A stretch of DNA of 55,221 nt from Oscillospiraceae bacterium (GTDB lineage Bacteria; Bacillota; Clostridia; UBA1212). The stretch spans positions 1-55,221 of the forward strand of contig SVJA01000013.1 in NCBI GenBank assembly GCA_015069195.1. Direction: 5' to 3'. The notes below the pieces were generated by a model. It searched no databases. It worked only from the letters and a program-made list of their open reading frames with translations, and had not been told where the DNA came from. Position 1 is the first letter of the stretch, and each line of letters begins with the position of its first letter. The position numbers were made by a program, and so were the translations under genes. Below are positions 1 through 7,731 of this stretch, in pieces.

Positions 1-195
1 CTTCGCATTGGAGCGATAGGAACTTTACTGATTGGCGGCACATTGACGAGAATTTTGCTCGCCTTCGATATTACGTTTAATTTTGGATTTATCGGTATTC
101 CGGTTGCAATCTTAGGAACGGTGAGCTTGTTTATAGGAAGAACAGACCTGTCCTCGATAGACAATGAACTGCGTGCTCGTAAAAGTAAAGAATAA
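1..195 (+). CDS. C-terminal fragment of a small membrane protein
   Basis: Frame 1 is open from the first base to a TAA at 193-195, giving 64 residues; the start lies outside the window. The visible part has two hydrophobic stretches (about residues 3-20 and 27-48), then a charged tail rich in Lys, Arg and Glu, so it is an integral membrane protein end. It lies 10 bases before the next gene on the same strand, so the two are probably co-transcribed. No family is recognised. Position left of a tRNA remnant at 1724-1768 suggests it belongs to an integrated element. Confidence 0.6.
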   Translation, partial: LRIGAIGTLLIGGTLTRILLAFDITFNFGFIGIPVAILGTVSLFIGRTDLSSIDNELRARKSKE

Positions 196-205
196 GAGGT
201 AAGAA

Positions 206-1525
206 ATGATGTATGAGAAAAGCTTTTGGGAAAAGTTAGGAGATCAAATTGCTCATCCAGGGAAGAGATTTTTGCTGGGTTTGCTCAGTTGTTTGTTCTT
301 AGGACCGTTTGGTGTATTTATTGCATTGGCAATTTTGGAAAGCAATAAATCGTTTTTTGTTGCCAATATAACTGTTCAGACATCAACAGGAGAAGTTGTC
401 CCGTGTGCGATCGTAAAGCAGAAACGGTATGCATATATGCCTGTTGTTCCTTTCTTTAGTTTGTTCTTCTATCTTCCGTATAAAACAGACTATTTCCTGC
501 TTAAGAATGTATCTGCTCCGGAATTGCAAAAAGAAACAAGAGTTAACGGCACGCTATTAAACGTTGGTCTGGTTAGGATGGAGCAGCTCACGAAAGCAAA
601 GGCCATAGCCATTCAAAATAATCCTCAGATCATTTCGCAAGAATTGTCCGGACAAGCTGAGCAAGCAAAAATCGACTTCTTTAAGGAAGCAAAGCCCTAT
701 TTCGACACTAAACTGTTAGAGGAGATTTTTACCGCTAATCACCTGTGTTTGTGCGATTTAGAAGGTATGTGCATCTTGTTCCATTATTCAAAGGTAGACG
801 GCCATTTTTGTGGTATGCATATAAATCGAGATTATGTGGAACGAATCAAGCAAGATCCTTCTTTTCTGCTTTCGACCTATTTAAGCATGGATCCGGATAA
901 GCTTGTGAACAATCTTGTCATATTAAATGATGCGGTCTTGGAACGGTTGCTTCGCATTCAAAAGAAAAACTCTAATAAGAATGATGCATCAACAAATACC
1001 GAGTCTTCAGAAGTTTTGTCTAGAGTTAATCAAAACAAGAAGGTCCTTACAAAAACCATTATTGAGCAGACGTTGAACCGGAGTAGTTCTAAACCCAAGA
1101 AAGCTTTGGGAATTATATTATGTCTTCCGGCGTTGGGCGCAATCGAGTTAGCTATAGCAGGTTTTGTAACCGGCCTTTTTGTTATGGGCATTATCTGCTT
1201 GCCATTGGGAATTTGGTTGTGGTATATTGCAATAAAGAAACTTCGTCAAGGCAAAAAGAATAAAGAAAATGCAATGCGTGGTCAATATAAGATTGTTCAA
1301 GCCACCTGTATCAGCTCAACCAAAGAGGTCCGTGAAGACGAGGATGGTACAACCGTGTTTTACACAACGAAATTTTCTAATGGGGAATCACAAACACTGA
1401 ATTATTCATTGGGTGTTGAGGGTGATACTTTTTACTTAGTATATCTGCCCGAATCGAAAAAGGTGAATGCTATCTTCAATGGTATAGAATACGTACCCTC
1501 CGCAGATCTTTTAATAGAGAAATAA
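206..1525 (+). CDS. membrane protein of unknown function
   Basis: A 439-residue protein; ATG at 206 (a second ATG follows at 209) sits behind AGAGGT at 195-200. One hydrophobic stretch lies near residues 20-46 and a long bipartite one at about 302-342, consistent with an N-terminal anchor and a C-terminal membrane hairpin. The part between (about 100-290) is polar with no motif I recognise; a soluble tail of about 90 residues follows the last segment. It lies 10 bases after the partial membrane gene, inside the putative integrated element. I cannot assign a family or function. Confidence 0.75.
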   Translation: MMYEKSFWEKLGDQIAHPGKRFLLGLLSCLFLGPFGVFIALAILESNKSFFVANITVQTSTGEVVPCAIVKQKRYAYMPVVPFFSLFFYLPYKTDYFLLKNVSAPELQKETRVNGTLLNVGLVRMEQLTKAKAIAIQNNPQIISQELSGQAEQAKIDFFKEAKPYFDTKLLEEIFTANHLCLCDLEGMCILFHYSKVDGHFCGMHINRDYVERIKQDPSFLLSTYLSMDPDKLVNNLVILNDAVLERLLRIQKKNSNKNDASTNTESSEVLSRVNQNKKVLTKTIIEQTLNRSSSKPKKALGIILCLPALGAIELAIAGFVTGLFVMGIICLPLGIWLWYIAIKKLRQGKKNKENAMRGQYKIVQATCISSTKEVREDEDGTTVFYTTKFSNGESQTLNYSLGVEGDTFYLVYLPESKKVNAIFNGIEYVPSADLLIEK

Positions 1526-1600
1526 TAGGACAATATGTTAGACTTTCCGTTTGTCGTTGGTTCTGCACGCCTTTTTACTGATACAAAAACAGACACAAAA

Positions 1601-1690
1601 TAAAATGGAAGACACGAAAATAATGGAAGAAAATTAATTCCATTATTTATGCAAAATCCATTATTTCAAGGAAAATCGGAGATAATGGAA
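1601..1690. repeat. cluster of five TAATGGAA-type repeats in both orientations
   Basis: Copies: AAATGGAA 1603-1610, TAATGGAA 1621-1628, TTCCATTA (inverted) 1638-1645, ATCCATTA (inverted) 1656-1663 and TAATGGAA 1683-1690. They fill the AT-rich gap between the last element gene and the tRNA remnant. Short repeats in both orientations next to an attachment site resemble arm-type binding sites of a tyrosine recombinase or excisionase; this role is inferred from position only. Confidence 0.5.
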
Positions 1691-1723
1691 TGGAAAAAAT
1701 CAGTGTAAAATTACTCACGGCTT

Positions 1724-1768
1724 CTGTTAATCATGATGTCGTTGGTTCGAGCCCAACAGGGGGAGTCA
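1724..1768 (+). pseudogene. 3' half of tRNA-Asn(GTT), probable attachment site
   Basis: An anticodon loop CTGTTAA (1724-1730, anticodon GTT at 1726-1728), a perfect T-arm (GTTGG, loop TTCGAGC, CCAAC; 1741-1757) and a 3' acceptor strand AGGGGGA plus discriminator G (1758-1765) are present. The 5' anticodon strand (1719-1723) does not pair with TCATG at 1731-1735, and no TCCCCCT acceptor strand or D-arm lies upstream. It is therefore a tRNA fragment, not a working gene. It fits an att core starting at the anticodon loop. Confidence 0.7.
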
Positions 1769-1772
1769 GATG

Positions 1773-1799
1773 AAAGCACTTCTTCGGAAGTGCTTTTTC
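1773..1799 (+). terminator. hairpin terminator of the original tRNA gene
   Basis: AAAGCACTTC, loop TTCG, GAAGTGCTTT: a perfect 10-bp stem with a UUCG tetraloop followed by T residues, five bases past the tRNA remnant. It was probably the tRNA terminator before the element separated it from the intact gene. Confidence 0.85.
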
Positions 1800-1848
1800 G
1801 CGTTTATTTATAATTATATCAAGCAGTTATACTTTTATATATTTTTTA

Positions 1849-1878
1849 TTGACAGTATGTGTTGATATATTTTATAAT
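1849..1878 (+). promoter_or_regulatory. sigma-A-type promoter for the 1938 gene
   Basis: TTGACA at 1849-1854 and TATAAT at 1873-1878 with an 18-base spacer, both exact consensus. It drives the surface protein beginning at 1938, leaving a leader of about 50 bases. Confidence 0.75.
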
Positions 1879-1937
1879 CCTTTTACTTAGTAGTGTTTAA
1901 TGAAATTAAATGCAAAAAAATATTAGGAGGTTTTCTG

Positions 1938-3287
1938 ATGAAGAAAATTGTTTCATTATTTATTATTTTGACAGTTCTTGCTTCTATGTGCATGATAACT
2001 GTTCCGGCAACTGCTGCAGAAGGTCGTTTAGAGATTCCTTCTACTCTCGAAGTTGATAAGGATGGAAACTGGTCTATGCAGGTTAAAGTTTGGGGTGATA
2101 CTGCATGGGATTCATGGATTGCTATATATAGAAAAGATATGGTACAAATGTGTGATAAGTCCGCTGATGGTTTACCACTGTTTGATGATGCGGGTCACTT
2201 TGGTCGTTTGTTCCTTCAACCCTCAACCGGTAATGTAGCTCCTTCTACTCTTAATAAGAATTACTCTTATAAAGATGGTACTGCGATTACTTTCAGTAAT
2301 AAAACAATGAATTTTTCGAACCATCCGACTCTTGTAAATGGTGAATACACAATGTATTGCTTTAGACATTTTTCTGATGTTGATGTTTATGAGATTGTTG
2401 CACAAAAAGATTTTACAGTTGTAAGTGGTTGGGAGATATTTGTAAAGAGCGGTATGCGTCTTTGCAGAACGGAAGATCCTATGGAAACTGAAGGTATGCT
2501 TTGGTTGGATAAGGCTGATTCTTCTCATACAACAACATTTACCGCAAAAGGTGAGTTTGACAAGTTGGGATTTACCGCTTGGAGTGATGATAAAAACGAT
2601 CAAAAATGGGGTTTCTCGGTTTACAAGGCTGTAATGGATGAAGATTCAGAAGGAAATGAGGTTTTAGTTGCAGACGGTGATCCGGTATTTGATACACAGA
2701 TGGTTGTTGCTCAGGATAAGTTCTATACTTTGACATTCGACAAACCTTTACCGGCCGGTGATTATGCATTTAAAGTTTATTCGATAGAAGGATTTGAAGA
2801 AGCTGAAGGCGAAGCTAAACGTTGGTTGACTATGCCTGTATCTGAAATTCTTTCGGATTCTACTGTTTGGACAGAGTATGACTTCTTGGAAAATTGTGAT
2901 GGAGACGGAATTCTTCGTGTTCTGGAAGAGACCAGTGCTGTAGGTTTTGGTATTCATCTTACTGGTAAGGGTATTGTGAACGGATCTACGACAGCTCCTG
3001 AAGAGACAACAGCTCCCGAGGAGACAACAGCTCCTGAAGAGACAACAGCCCCCGAGGAGACAACAGCTCCTGAAGAGACAACAGCCCCCGAAGAGACAAC
3101 AGCTCCTGAAGAGACAACAGCTCCCGCGGCTACAAATGCTCCCACAGATACTACAACTAAAGATGAAGCTAAGAAAGACGGCGGTCTCGGAACCGGTGCC
3201 ATTATAGGTATCGTTGCAGGCGGTATAGTTGTTCTTGCCGGTGCAGCTCTTGCTGTATACTTCTTGGTTATAAAGAAGAAAAAGTAA
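1938..3287 (+). CDS. secreted surface protein with Thr-Ala-Pro-Glu repeats and C-terminal anchor
   Basis: 449 residues. ATG at 1938 follows AGGAGG at 1925-1930; an upstream in-frame start would run through this site and is rejected. Residues 1-27 are a signal peptide (basic start, hydrophobic core, ending around PATAA). The middle (about 30-350) is a soluble region with no recognised family and contains two similar beta-rich halves. About seven copies of TTAPEE follow, then a hydrophobic segment of some 23 residues and a KKKK tail, so the protein is probably membrane-anchored with an extended wall-spanning linker. No LPxTG motif is present. It is a paralogue of the next gene, which matches its C-terminal half (similar HITYFKAKG-type and GFGIHLTGNGIV-type stretches). 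Confidence 0.8.
   Translation: MKKIVSLFIILTVLASMCMITVPATAAEGRLEIPSTLEVDKDGNWSMQVKVWGDTAWDSWIAIYRKDMVQMCDKSADGLPLFDDAGHFGRLFLQPSTGNVAPSTLNKNYSYKDGTAITFSNKTMNFSNHPTLVNGEYTMYCFRHFSDVDVYEIVAQKDFTVVSGWEIFVKSGMRLCRTEDPMETEGMLWLDKADSSHTTTFTAKGEFDKLGFTAWSDDKNDQKWGFSVYKAVMDEDSEGNEVLVADGDPVFDTQMVVAQDKFYTLTFDKPLPAGDYAFKVYSIEGFEEAEGEAKRWLTMPVSEILSDSTVWTEYDFLENCDGDGILRVLEETSAVGFGIHLTGKGIVNGSTTAPEETTAPEETTAPEETTAPEETTAPEETTAPEETTAPEETTAPAATNAPTDTTTKDEAKKDGGLGTGAIIGIVAGGIVVLAGAALAVYFLVIKKKK
2988..3126 (+). repeat. 18-bp tandem repeat coding TTAPEE
   Basis: Seven to eight 18-bp units based on ACAACAGCTCCTGAAGAG. Synonymous differences alternate between units (CCTGAAGAG, CCCGAGGAG), suggesting expansion by slippage or unequal exchange. 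The copy number is likely to vary between strains. Confidence 0.9.
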
Positions 3288-3320
3288 TAATTCTTTGAAT
3301 CAACATAATATAGTTGAAAG

Positions 3321-3362
3321 GAACGGAGTGATCATATAAAATGATGACTCCGTTCTTTTTTT
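3321..3362 (+). terminator. intrinsic terminator
   Basis: GAACGGAGT (3321-3329) pairs with ACTCCGTTC (3347-3355), with inner pairing TGATCAT/ATGATGA, and runs into seven T residues. It ends the 1938 transcript. Confidence 0.85.
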
Positions 3363-3373
3363 AGTATTGTGTA

Positions 3374-3402
3374 TTGACAAAAAATAGTATTGTTTATATA
3401 AT
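3374..3402 (+). promoter_or_regulatory. sigma-A-type promoter for the 3462 gene
   Basis: TTGACA 3374-3379, 17-base spacer, TATAAT 3397-3402: a perfect consensus promoter 60 bases ahead of the start codon. The twin surface genes are thus separately transcribed. Confidence 0.8.
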
Positions 3403-3461
3403 CAGCAAAGATTGTGGCATTTGTTTTGGTGCAAATGTTAAAACTTTTAGGAGGTTTTTTG

Positions 3462-4409
3462 ATGAAAAAATTAATTTCATTAGTAATTGCCGTTGTAATT
3501 ATGGCTAGTATGTGCCTTATGGCTATTCCTGTTTCTGCTGCTGATTATAATAATGATGCAGAGTACCAGACTTTTACTACTGTTGAGATGACTTTGTTTG
3601 ATATGGCAAATCCTCGTGAGAATGATACTGAGCTTTGGTTGTGTACACCTGAGTCATATCATATCACATATTTCAAGGCTAAAGGAGATTTTGATGCAGT
3701 CCGTTTCTCTGCATGGTCTGATAACCTTGGTACACAAAAGTGGCTTTTCCAGATTGTTGAGGAAGATGGAGAAACAGTTGTTAGAGAAGTAGAACAGATT
3801 GTTAAGCAAGGCGGAGCTGGTGACAATATTGTGAAATTTGACCCCGTACCTGCAGGTAGTTATGGTTTAAAAGTATCTACTGTTGAGGATTATGATCCCG
3901 GCAGCAATGGTGGTAATCCGAAATACTACATTGTTTTTCCTGCTTCTGAGATTCTTGAAGAATATGCGGACACGTGTTGGACAGAGAACTATGGTGGTCT
4001 TACCCCTACTGAGGTTGGTGCTCTTCTTATTAATGATTCGGTAAGTGCTTTTGGTTTTGGTATTCACCTTACAGGTAACGGAATTGTATCAGATGCTACT
4101 GAAACTCCTGCCGGTGATGCTACTGCAGCACCTGAGGAGACAACAGCTCCCGAAGAGACAACAGCACCTGAGGAGACAACAGCTCCCGAGGAGACAAAAG
4201 CTCCCGAAGAGACAACAGCTCCTGAGGAGACAAAAGCTCCTGAAACTACAGAAGCTCCCAAAGCTACTGCAGATGCAAAAGACGATGGCAAGAAGGCTGA
4301 TGAAGGCGGACTCAGCACAGGTGCTTTGGTAGGTATCATTGCTGCAGCTGTTGTAGTTGTTGCAGGTGCGGCGGTTGCTATTTACTTCCTTGTTATAAAG
4401 AAGAAATAA
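3462..4409 (+). CDS. secreted surface protein, paralogue of the preceding gene
   Basis: 315 residues. ATG at 3462 lies behind TAGGAGG (3449-3454), a leader nearly identical to that of the 1938 gene. A signal peptide covers residues 1-26 (cleavage near PVSAA). One beta-rich domain (about 30-205) matches the second half of its neighbour; then come APEETT/APEETK repeats, a basic-acidic linker, a hydrophobic helix of about 23 residues and a KKK end. It is 134 residues shorter than the neighbour because it has only one of the two beta-rich halves. It is probably a tandem duplicate. Function is unknown; the architecture suggests exposure at the cell surface. Confidence 0.8.
   Translation: MKKLISLVIAVVIMASMCLMAIPVSAADYNNDAEYQTFTTVEMTLFDMANPRENDTELWLCTPESYHITYFKAKGDFDAVRFSAWSDNLGTQKWLFQIVEEDGETVVREVEQIVKQGGAGDNIVKFDPVPAGSYGLKVSTVEDYDPGSNGGNPKYYIVFPASEILEEYADTCWTENYGGLTPTEVGALLINDSVSAFGFGIHLTGNGIVSDATETPAGDATAAPEETTAPEETTAPEETTAPEETKAPEETTAPEETKAPETTEAPKATADAKDDGKKADEGGLSTGALVGIIAAAVVVVAGAAVAIYFLVIKKK
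4124..4250 (+). repeat. 18-bp tandem repeat coding APEETT/APEETK
   Basis: Seven units of about 18 bp based on GCTCCCGAAGAGACAACA, with a K-for-T change in two units. Same family as the repeat at 2988-3126. Confidence 0.85.
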
Positions 4410-4441
4410 TATAGGGTATTACCTTTAGATATTCTTAAGTA

Positions 4442-4476
4442 AAGAGACTTGTTCGATAGAGCAGGTCTCTTTTTTG
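4442..4476 (+). terminator. intrinsic terminator
   Basis: AGAGACTTG (4443-4451) pairs with CAGGTCTCT (4462-4470) with one wobble, followed by TTTTTT. Ends the second surface-protein transcript. Confidence 0.8.
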
Positions 4477-4548
4477 TGTGTTTAGTTGATTTACTATGGA
4501 ATGTCGGATATAATTTTGGGAAAGTTATAATACAACTTGAGGGATTTT

Positions 4549-6027
4549 ATGGCAGATAATACATCATTGGGCAAAAAATTGAATATTTTTACATGTGAGA
4601 AAAAACTATGGCTTGATTTAAATTGCCGTGGAGTAAGTAATCCTAAAAGTATGGATATTGCAGAGGATTATGCGGCAAATTCGGTAAAAGAGTTTGCTTA
4701 TGTTTCGTTTGCACCTAGTATAAAAATTACAAGTGAAAATCAGACTGATGCCGTTAAAGAAACCTTGTCCGCTATAAGTAATCGAAATGAGAGGACTATT
4801 ATAACTGATGCTGCATTTAGCTTTGGCGACAGAATTTTTCATATTGACAGATTGCTGGTAAAAAATGACGGTGCTATAGAAATTTGTGACATAAAGGCGG
4901 CAACTCACATCCGTGACGGTTTTATAAAGGAGCTTGCTTTTAAATGTGCGGCTTTATGTTTGCTCGGTTTTGCTGTGCGAAAGGTTTATATACGATACAT
5001 AAATGATTCTTTCGTAAAGAATGGACCTATAGATGCAAATAAGTTTTTCCTTCATAAAGATGTTACTCAGGACGTTTTATACTACACAGAGGAAAATATA
5101 CAGAATATAAAAAAGGTTACTGAAATTACCGATGAGCCGCGTTGTTTGATATGTGAGCGTTGTCTTTCTCCGTACAGATGTGAATATTGGAATTATTGTA
5201 CAGATTATTTCCCGGAAAATAATGTTTTTGATATTGCCGGCCTTTCTATGGATAGAAAATTTGAGTTGTTTTTTGATGGAATATTGTCATTTGAAGATGT
5301 AGAAAAGAGCGGAAAAGTGTCGAAAAGACAGATGGAGCAGGTTATGGCAAATTTATATTCATTACCGCCTAAGGTGGATAAAAATGAATTAAGGAGCTTT
5401 TTGTCCGAATTAACGTATCCGCTGTACTTTTTGGATTTTGAAACTTTTCAGAGTGCGATACCACGTTTTGACGGAGTGAGACCATTTACTCAGATACCTT
5501 TTCAATATTCTTTGCATTACGCGGATGCGAAGGGCGGTGGGCTCTGTCACAAAGAATTCTTGGCGGATTTTGAACATGACCCGCGGAGAGCACTTGCTGT
5601 GCAGTTGGTAAACGATATCCCCATTGACGCATGTGTACTCGCATACAATATGACATTTGAAAAAGGTGTGATAAGAACGCTGGCACTGATGTTTAATGAT
5701 TTGTATGATGATCTGATGAGAATTCACAATAATATGCGAGACCTTATGGTTCCGTTCAGAAAACACTCATATTACGACAGGCGTATGAATGGTTCGCATT
5801 CTCTTAAGGCTGTGCTTCCGGCTCTTTTTCCGGATGACAAAGAGTTGGATTATAAGAATCTGGATTCAGTTCATAACGGTCTGGAAGCCATGATAATGTA
5901 TCAGCAAGGGTGTGACGCTGACTCTGGCACTAGACGAAATATTCGTGAAAATCTTCTTAATTATTGCGGATTAGATACTTATGCGATGGTAAAAATTTTA
6001 GAAAAACTTGAAAATGCTTCTGTATAA
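4549..6027 (+). CDS. DUF2779 protein: Cas4-like nuclease fused to DnaQ-like exonuclease
   Basis: 492 residues. ATG at 4549 is chosen with GAGGG at 4539-4543; an in-frame TTG lies 12 bases upstream. The N-terminal half has PD-(D/E)XK nuclease marks (D100, D114, K116) and a Cys set typical of Cas4/AddB iron-sulfur nucleases: C16 and a cluster at 199, 202, 205, 211 and 217. The C-terminal half is a DEDD 3'-5' exonuclease fold: FLDFETF (D296, E298), AYNMTFEKG (about 366-374) and YCGLDTY (D476), with an HSLKAV motif near 417. Family knowledge suggests DNA degradation or repair. No cas genes or CRISPR array accompany it; it stands alone, convergent with a WYL regulator. Confidence 0.8.
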   Translation: MADNTSLGKKLNIFTCEKKLWLDLNCRGVSNPKSMDIAEDYAANSVKEFAYVSFAPSIKITSENQTDAVKETLSAISNRNERTIITDAAFSFGDRIFHIDRLLVKNDGAIEICDIKAATHIRDGFIKELAFKCAALCLLGFAVRKVYIRYINDSFVKNGPIDANKFFLHKDVTQDVLYYTEENIQNIKKVTEITDEPRCLICERCLSPYRCEYWNYCTDYFPENNVFDIAGLSMDRKFELFFDGILSFEDVEKSGKVSKRQMEQVMANLYSLPPKVDKNELRSFLSELTYPLYFLDFETFQSAIPRFDGVRPFTQIPFQYSLHYADAKGGGLCHKEFLADFEHDPRRALAVQLVNDIPIDACVLAYNMTFEKGVIRTLALMFNDLYDDLMRIHNNMRDLMVPFRKHSYYDRRMNGSHSLKAVLPALFPDDKELDYKNLDSVHNGLEAMIMYQQGCDADSGTRRNIRENLLNYCGLDTYAMVKILEKLENASV

Positions 6028-6032
6028 CAAAT

Positions 6033-6058
6033 GAGACGCCGTGATTACACGGCGTCTC
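6033..6058. terminator. bidirectional hairpin terminator
   Basis: GAGACGCCGTG, loop ATTA, CACGGCGTCTC: a perfect 11-bp stem between convergent genes (4549-6027 and 6077-7063), placed to end both transcripts. Confidence 0.8.
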
Positions 6059-6076
6059 AAATCTTTAGTTCTGAAA

Positions 6077-7063
6077 CTATTTATACAGTTTTGATACCTC
6101 TTCTGCTGTAGCTTTGACTTTGTCTGCAACGTGCTTGGGGTGAATTACTTTTATTTTGTTGCCGAAAGAAAACAACCAGGAAATGAATGGCGGGCTGACC
6201 ATCACATCGACATTTACATTGAATGTGTCTCCGTTTCTGAACAGCATTGATTCACTTCCGAAACGGTCAAGTATGATATCTGCAAGTGAATTGTCACAGC
6301 AGAGCGTTACTTTTTCTTTTTCACCGCCGAACATTCCGAAATGACATCCCGTGTAGATTCCGATGTCAGAATTTTTTATGAATTCGCGTCCTTCTGCAGG
6401 TTCGTCGATACTGACTGCAGAGTCCATTTTGTCAACCCGGTAATGCTTTATTTTTTCTTCTTTTGAATCATATGCGATCAGATAATATTTTTCATCGTCC
6501 CATACAAGTGCAATCGGGCTTACTGTATAAAGCTTTTTGTCGTGACGATAAACTTTCTCTTTCTTTTCGTTATATCTGAAATAGTAGAAGGAGAGCTTTG
6601 TGCCTTGTGAAATGCTTTCGTGGATGGCGTCAATGGCAAAGTATGTTGTTTTGTTCTTACTTTTGAATTTATCGTTTATGTAGACCCCTCGATAAAGTTT
6701 TTTTGCCTGATGCATGCTGGAGAGTGTTTCAAGCTTTTTTATGAGGGATATGCTTTTCTCATATGTTATGAAACGTGACGCCTGTACCGCATCTATCAAT
6801 AATTCAAGCTCCGGAAGCTCAAATTCGCGCGTTGCGAGAAAATAGCGCGTAGATTTATCTCTTGCAGTGCAGATGTCTAAATCAAGCGATCTTAGGGCTT
6901 CTATGTCATCGTAAAGACTCTTTCGTTCTGCTTTTATATCGTAATCTTTTATGAGAATATCCGTGATTTCTTTTATCGAAAGCGGATGTTCTTCGTCGGT
7001 GCGTTCGTAAAATATTTTTGCAAGACATATAAGTTTTAACTTTTGTCCGTATGATTTTGGCAT
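6077..7063 (-). CDS. WYL-domain transcriptional regulator (YafY/DeoR-type)
   Basis: 328 residues. ATG at 7063 with GGAGG about seven bases upstream on this strand. An N-terminal helix-turn-helix region (about 1-60, including LSIKEITDIL and the KAERKSLYDDIEALR segment) precedes a WYL domain with TKLSFYYF and the characteristic YTVSPIALVWDDEKYYLIAYD-type segment near 180-200, then a C-terminal WCX-like extension. Such proteins sense nucleic-acid or nucleotide ligands and often control DNA damage or defence genes. It is divergent from the 7180 gene and convergent with the Cas4/DnaQ gene; its target is not evident. Confidence 0.85.
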   Translation of the reverse strand: MPKSYGQKLKLICLAKIFYERTDEEHPLSIKEITDILIKDYDIKAERKSLYDDIEALRSLDLDICTARDKSTRYFLATREFELPELELLIDAVQASRFITYEKSISLIKKLETLSSMHQAKKLYRGVYINDKFKSKNKTTYFAIDAIHESISQGTKLSFYYFRYNEKKEKVYRHDKKLYTVSPIALVWDDEKYYLIAYDSKEEKIKHYRVDKMDSAVSIDEPAEGREFIKNSDIGIYTGCHFGMFGGEKEKVTLCCDNSLADIILDRFGSESMLFRNGDTFNVNVDVMVSPPFISWLFSFGNKIKVIHPKHVADKVKATAEEVSKLYK

Positions 7064-7179
7064 TTTGAAACCTCCGAGATTAATTACAGTGAAATTTTAC
7101 CATAATTAACGCTTTGTTGTATATGTGTTTTTTACACTGTCAATAATTAAATCAGAATGCTTGAAGGGAATGATTAATT

Positions 7180-7731
7180 ATGTCGGGCATTGTTGTTTTA
7201 CTGTTGTTTTTATTTGCTTTTCTGTTTTGTAATTTATTACTGTCAAAGCTTTATATAAAAATTTATTTATTCACGGATACAAAAGATTTTGACGGACATA
7301 TAGATTTTGAATTTTATAATCTCAGATTGTTTCGGCTGAAGCTTGGTCGACGGGGCAATAAGAAATATTCAATTTTTGAAAATCGGGAAAAGTTTTATAA
7401 ATGTCTCGAAAAATATAATGTAAGCAAACTTGAAATTAAAGGTGAAATAGGCCTTGATGATGCTGCAACAACAGCGGTTTCAACCGGAATTGCATATACT
7501 GTTTTTTCTGCTGTTTATGTTCTTATTGCAAATTATATCAATGTTGAAAAGGTGATTTTTGATATTGTGCCGAATTTTTCAAAAACAAGAATTTCGTTTG
7601 AATTTTTATGCATAATTGATGTGAAAGTGGTAAATATTATAATCGATGTTATACATGTGTGGGTTGATTATGCCCGTAGTCAGTTAAGAAACAGTGAAGG
7701 GGAGAGTTTATTATGGCAGAACATCCGATAA
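7180..7731 (+). CDS. ytfI: DUF2953 membrane protein (YtfI-like)
   Basis: 183 residues, ATG at 7180 behind GAAGGG. One N-terminal transmembrane helix (about 3-22), a soluble part, and a second hydrophobic stretch near residues 102-125. The gene overlaps the start of the GerW/YtfJ gene by 19 bases, the standard pairing of DUF2953 proteins with YtfJ in spore formers. The assignment rests on this pairing, size and the helix pattern. Inferred role: sporulation-associated membrane partner of YtfJ. Confidence 0.75.
   Translation: MSGIVVLLLFLFAFLFCNLLLSKLYIKIYLFTDTKDFDGHIDFEFYNLRLFRLKLGRRGNKKYSIFENREKFYKCLEKYNVSKLEIKGEIGLDDAATTAVSTGIAYTVFSAVYVLIANYINVEKVIFDIVPNFSKTRISFEFLCIIDVKVVNIIIDVIHVWVDYARSQLRNSEGESLLWQNIR

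Larger units (their letters stand above)
1..1768 (+). mobile_element. right end of a putative tRNA-integrated element
   Basis: Inference. A 3' half of a tRNA-Asn gene (1724-1768) sits here without its 5' half, followed directly by a hairpin terminator. This is the usual scar where an element integrates into a tRNA gene through a tyrosine recombinase: the intact tRNA is rebuilt at the other end and the displaced 3' half marks this end. The two membrane-protein genes and the repeat cluster at 1601-1690 would be element cargo and end sequences. The integrase and other end would lie left of the window and are not seen. Confidence 0.4.

Noticed and set aside
1724-1768. Intact tRNA-Asn gene
   Set aside because: No D-arm or 5' acceptor strand precedes it and the 5' anticodon strand does not pair.
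2988-3126. CRISPR-like array
   Set aside because: The 18-bp units are contiguous without spacers and code for TTAPEE.
2954-4339. Long minus-strand frames with Ser/Gly/Ala/Val repeats across the two surface genes
   Set aside because: They are antisense shadows of the TAPEET repeats with no ribosome site.
4549-6027. CRISPR adaptation Cas4
   Set aside because: Only the nuclease half resembles Cas4; fusion to DnaQ and absence of cas1/cas2 or repeats argue otherwise.
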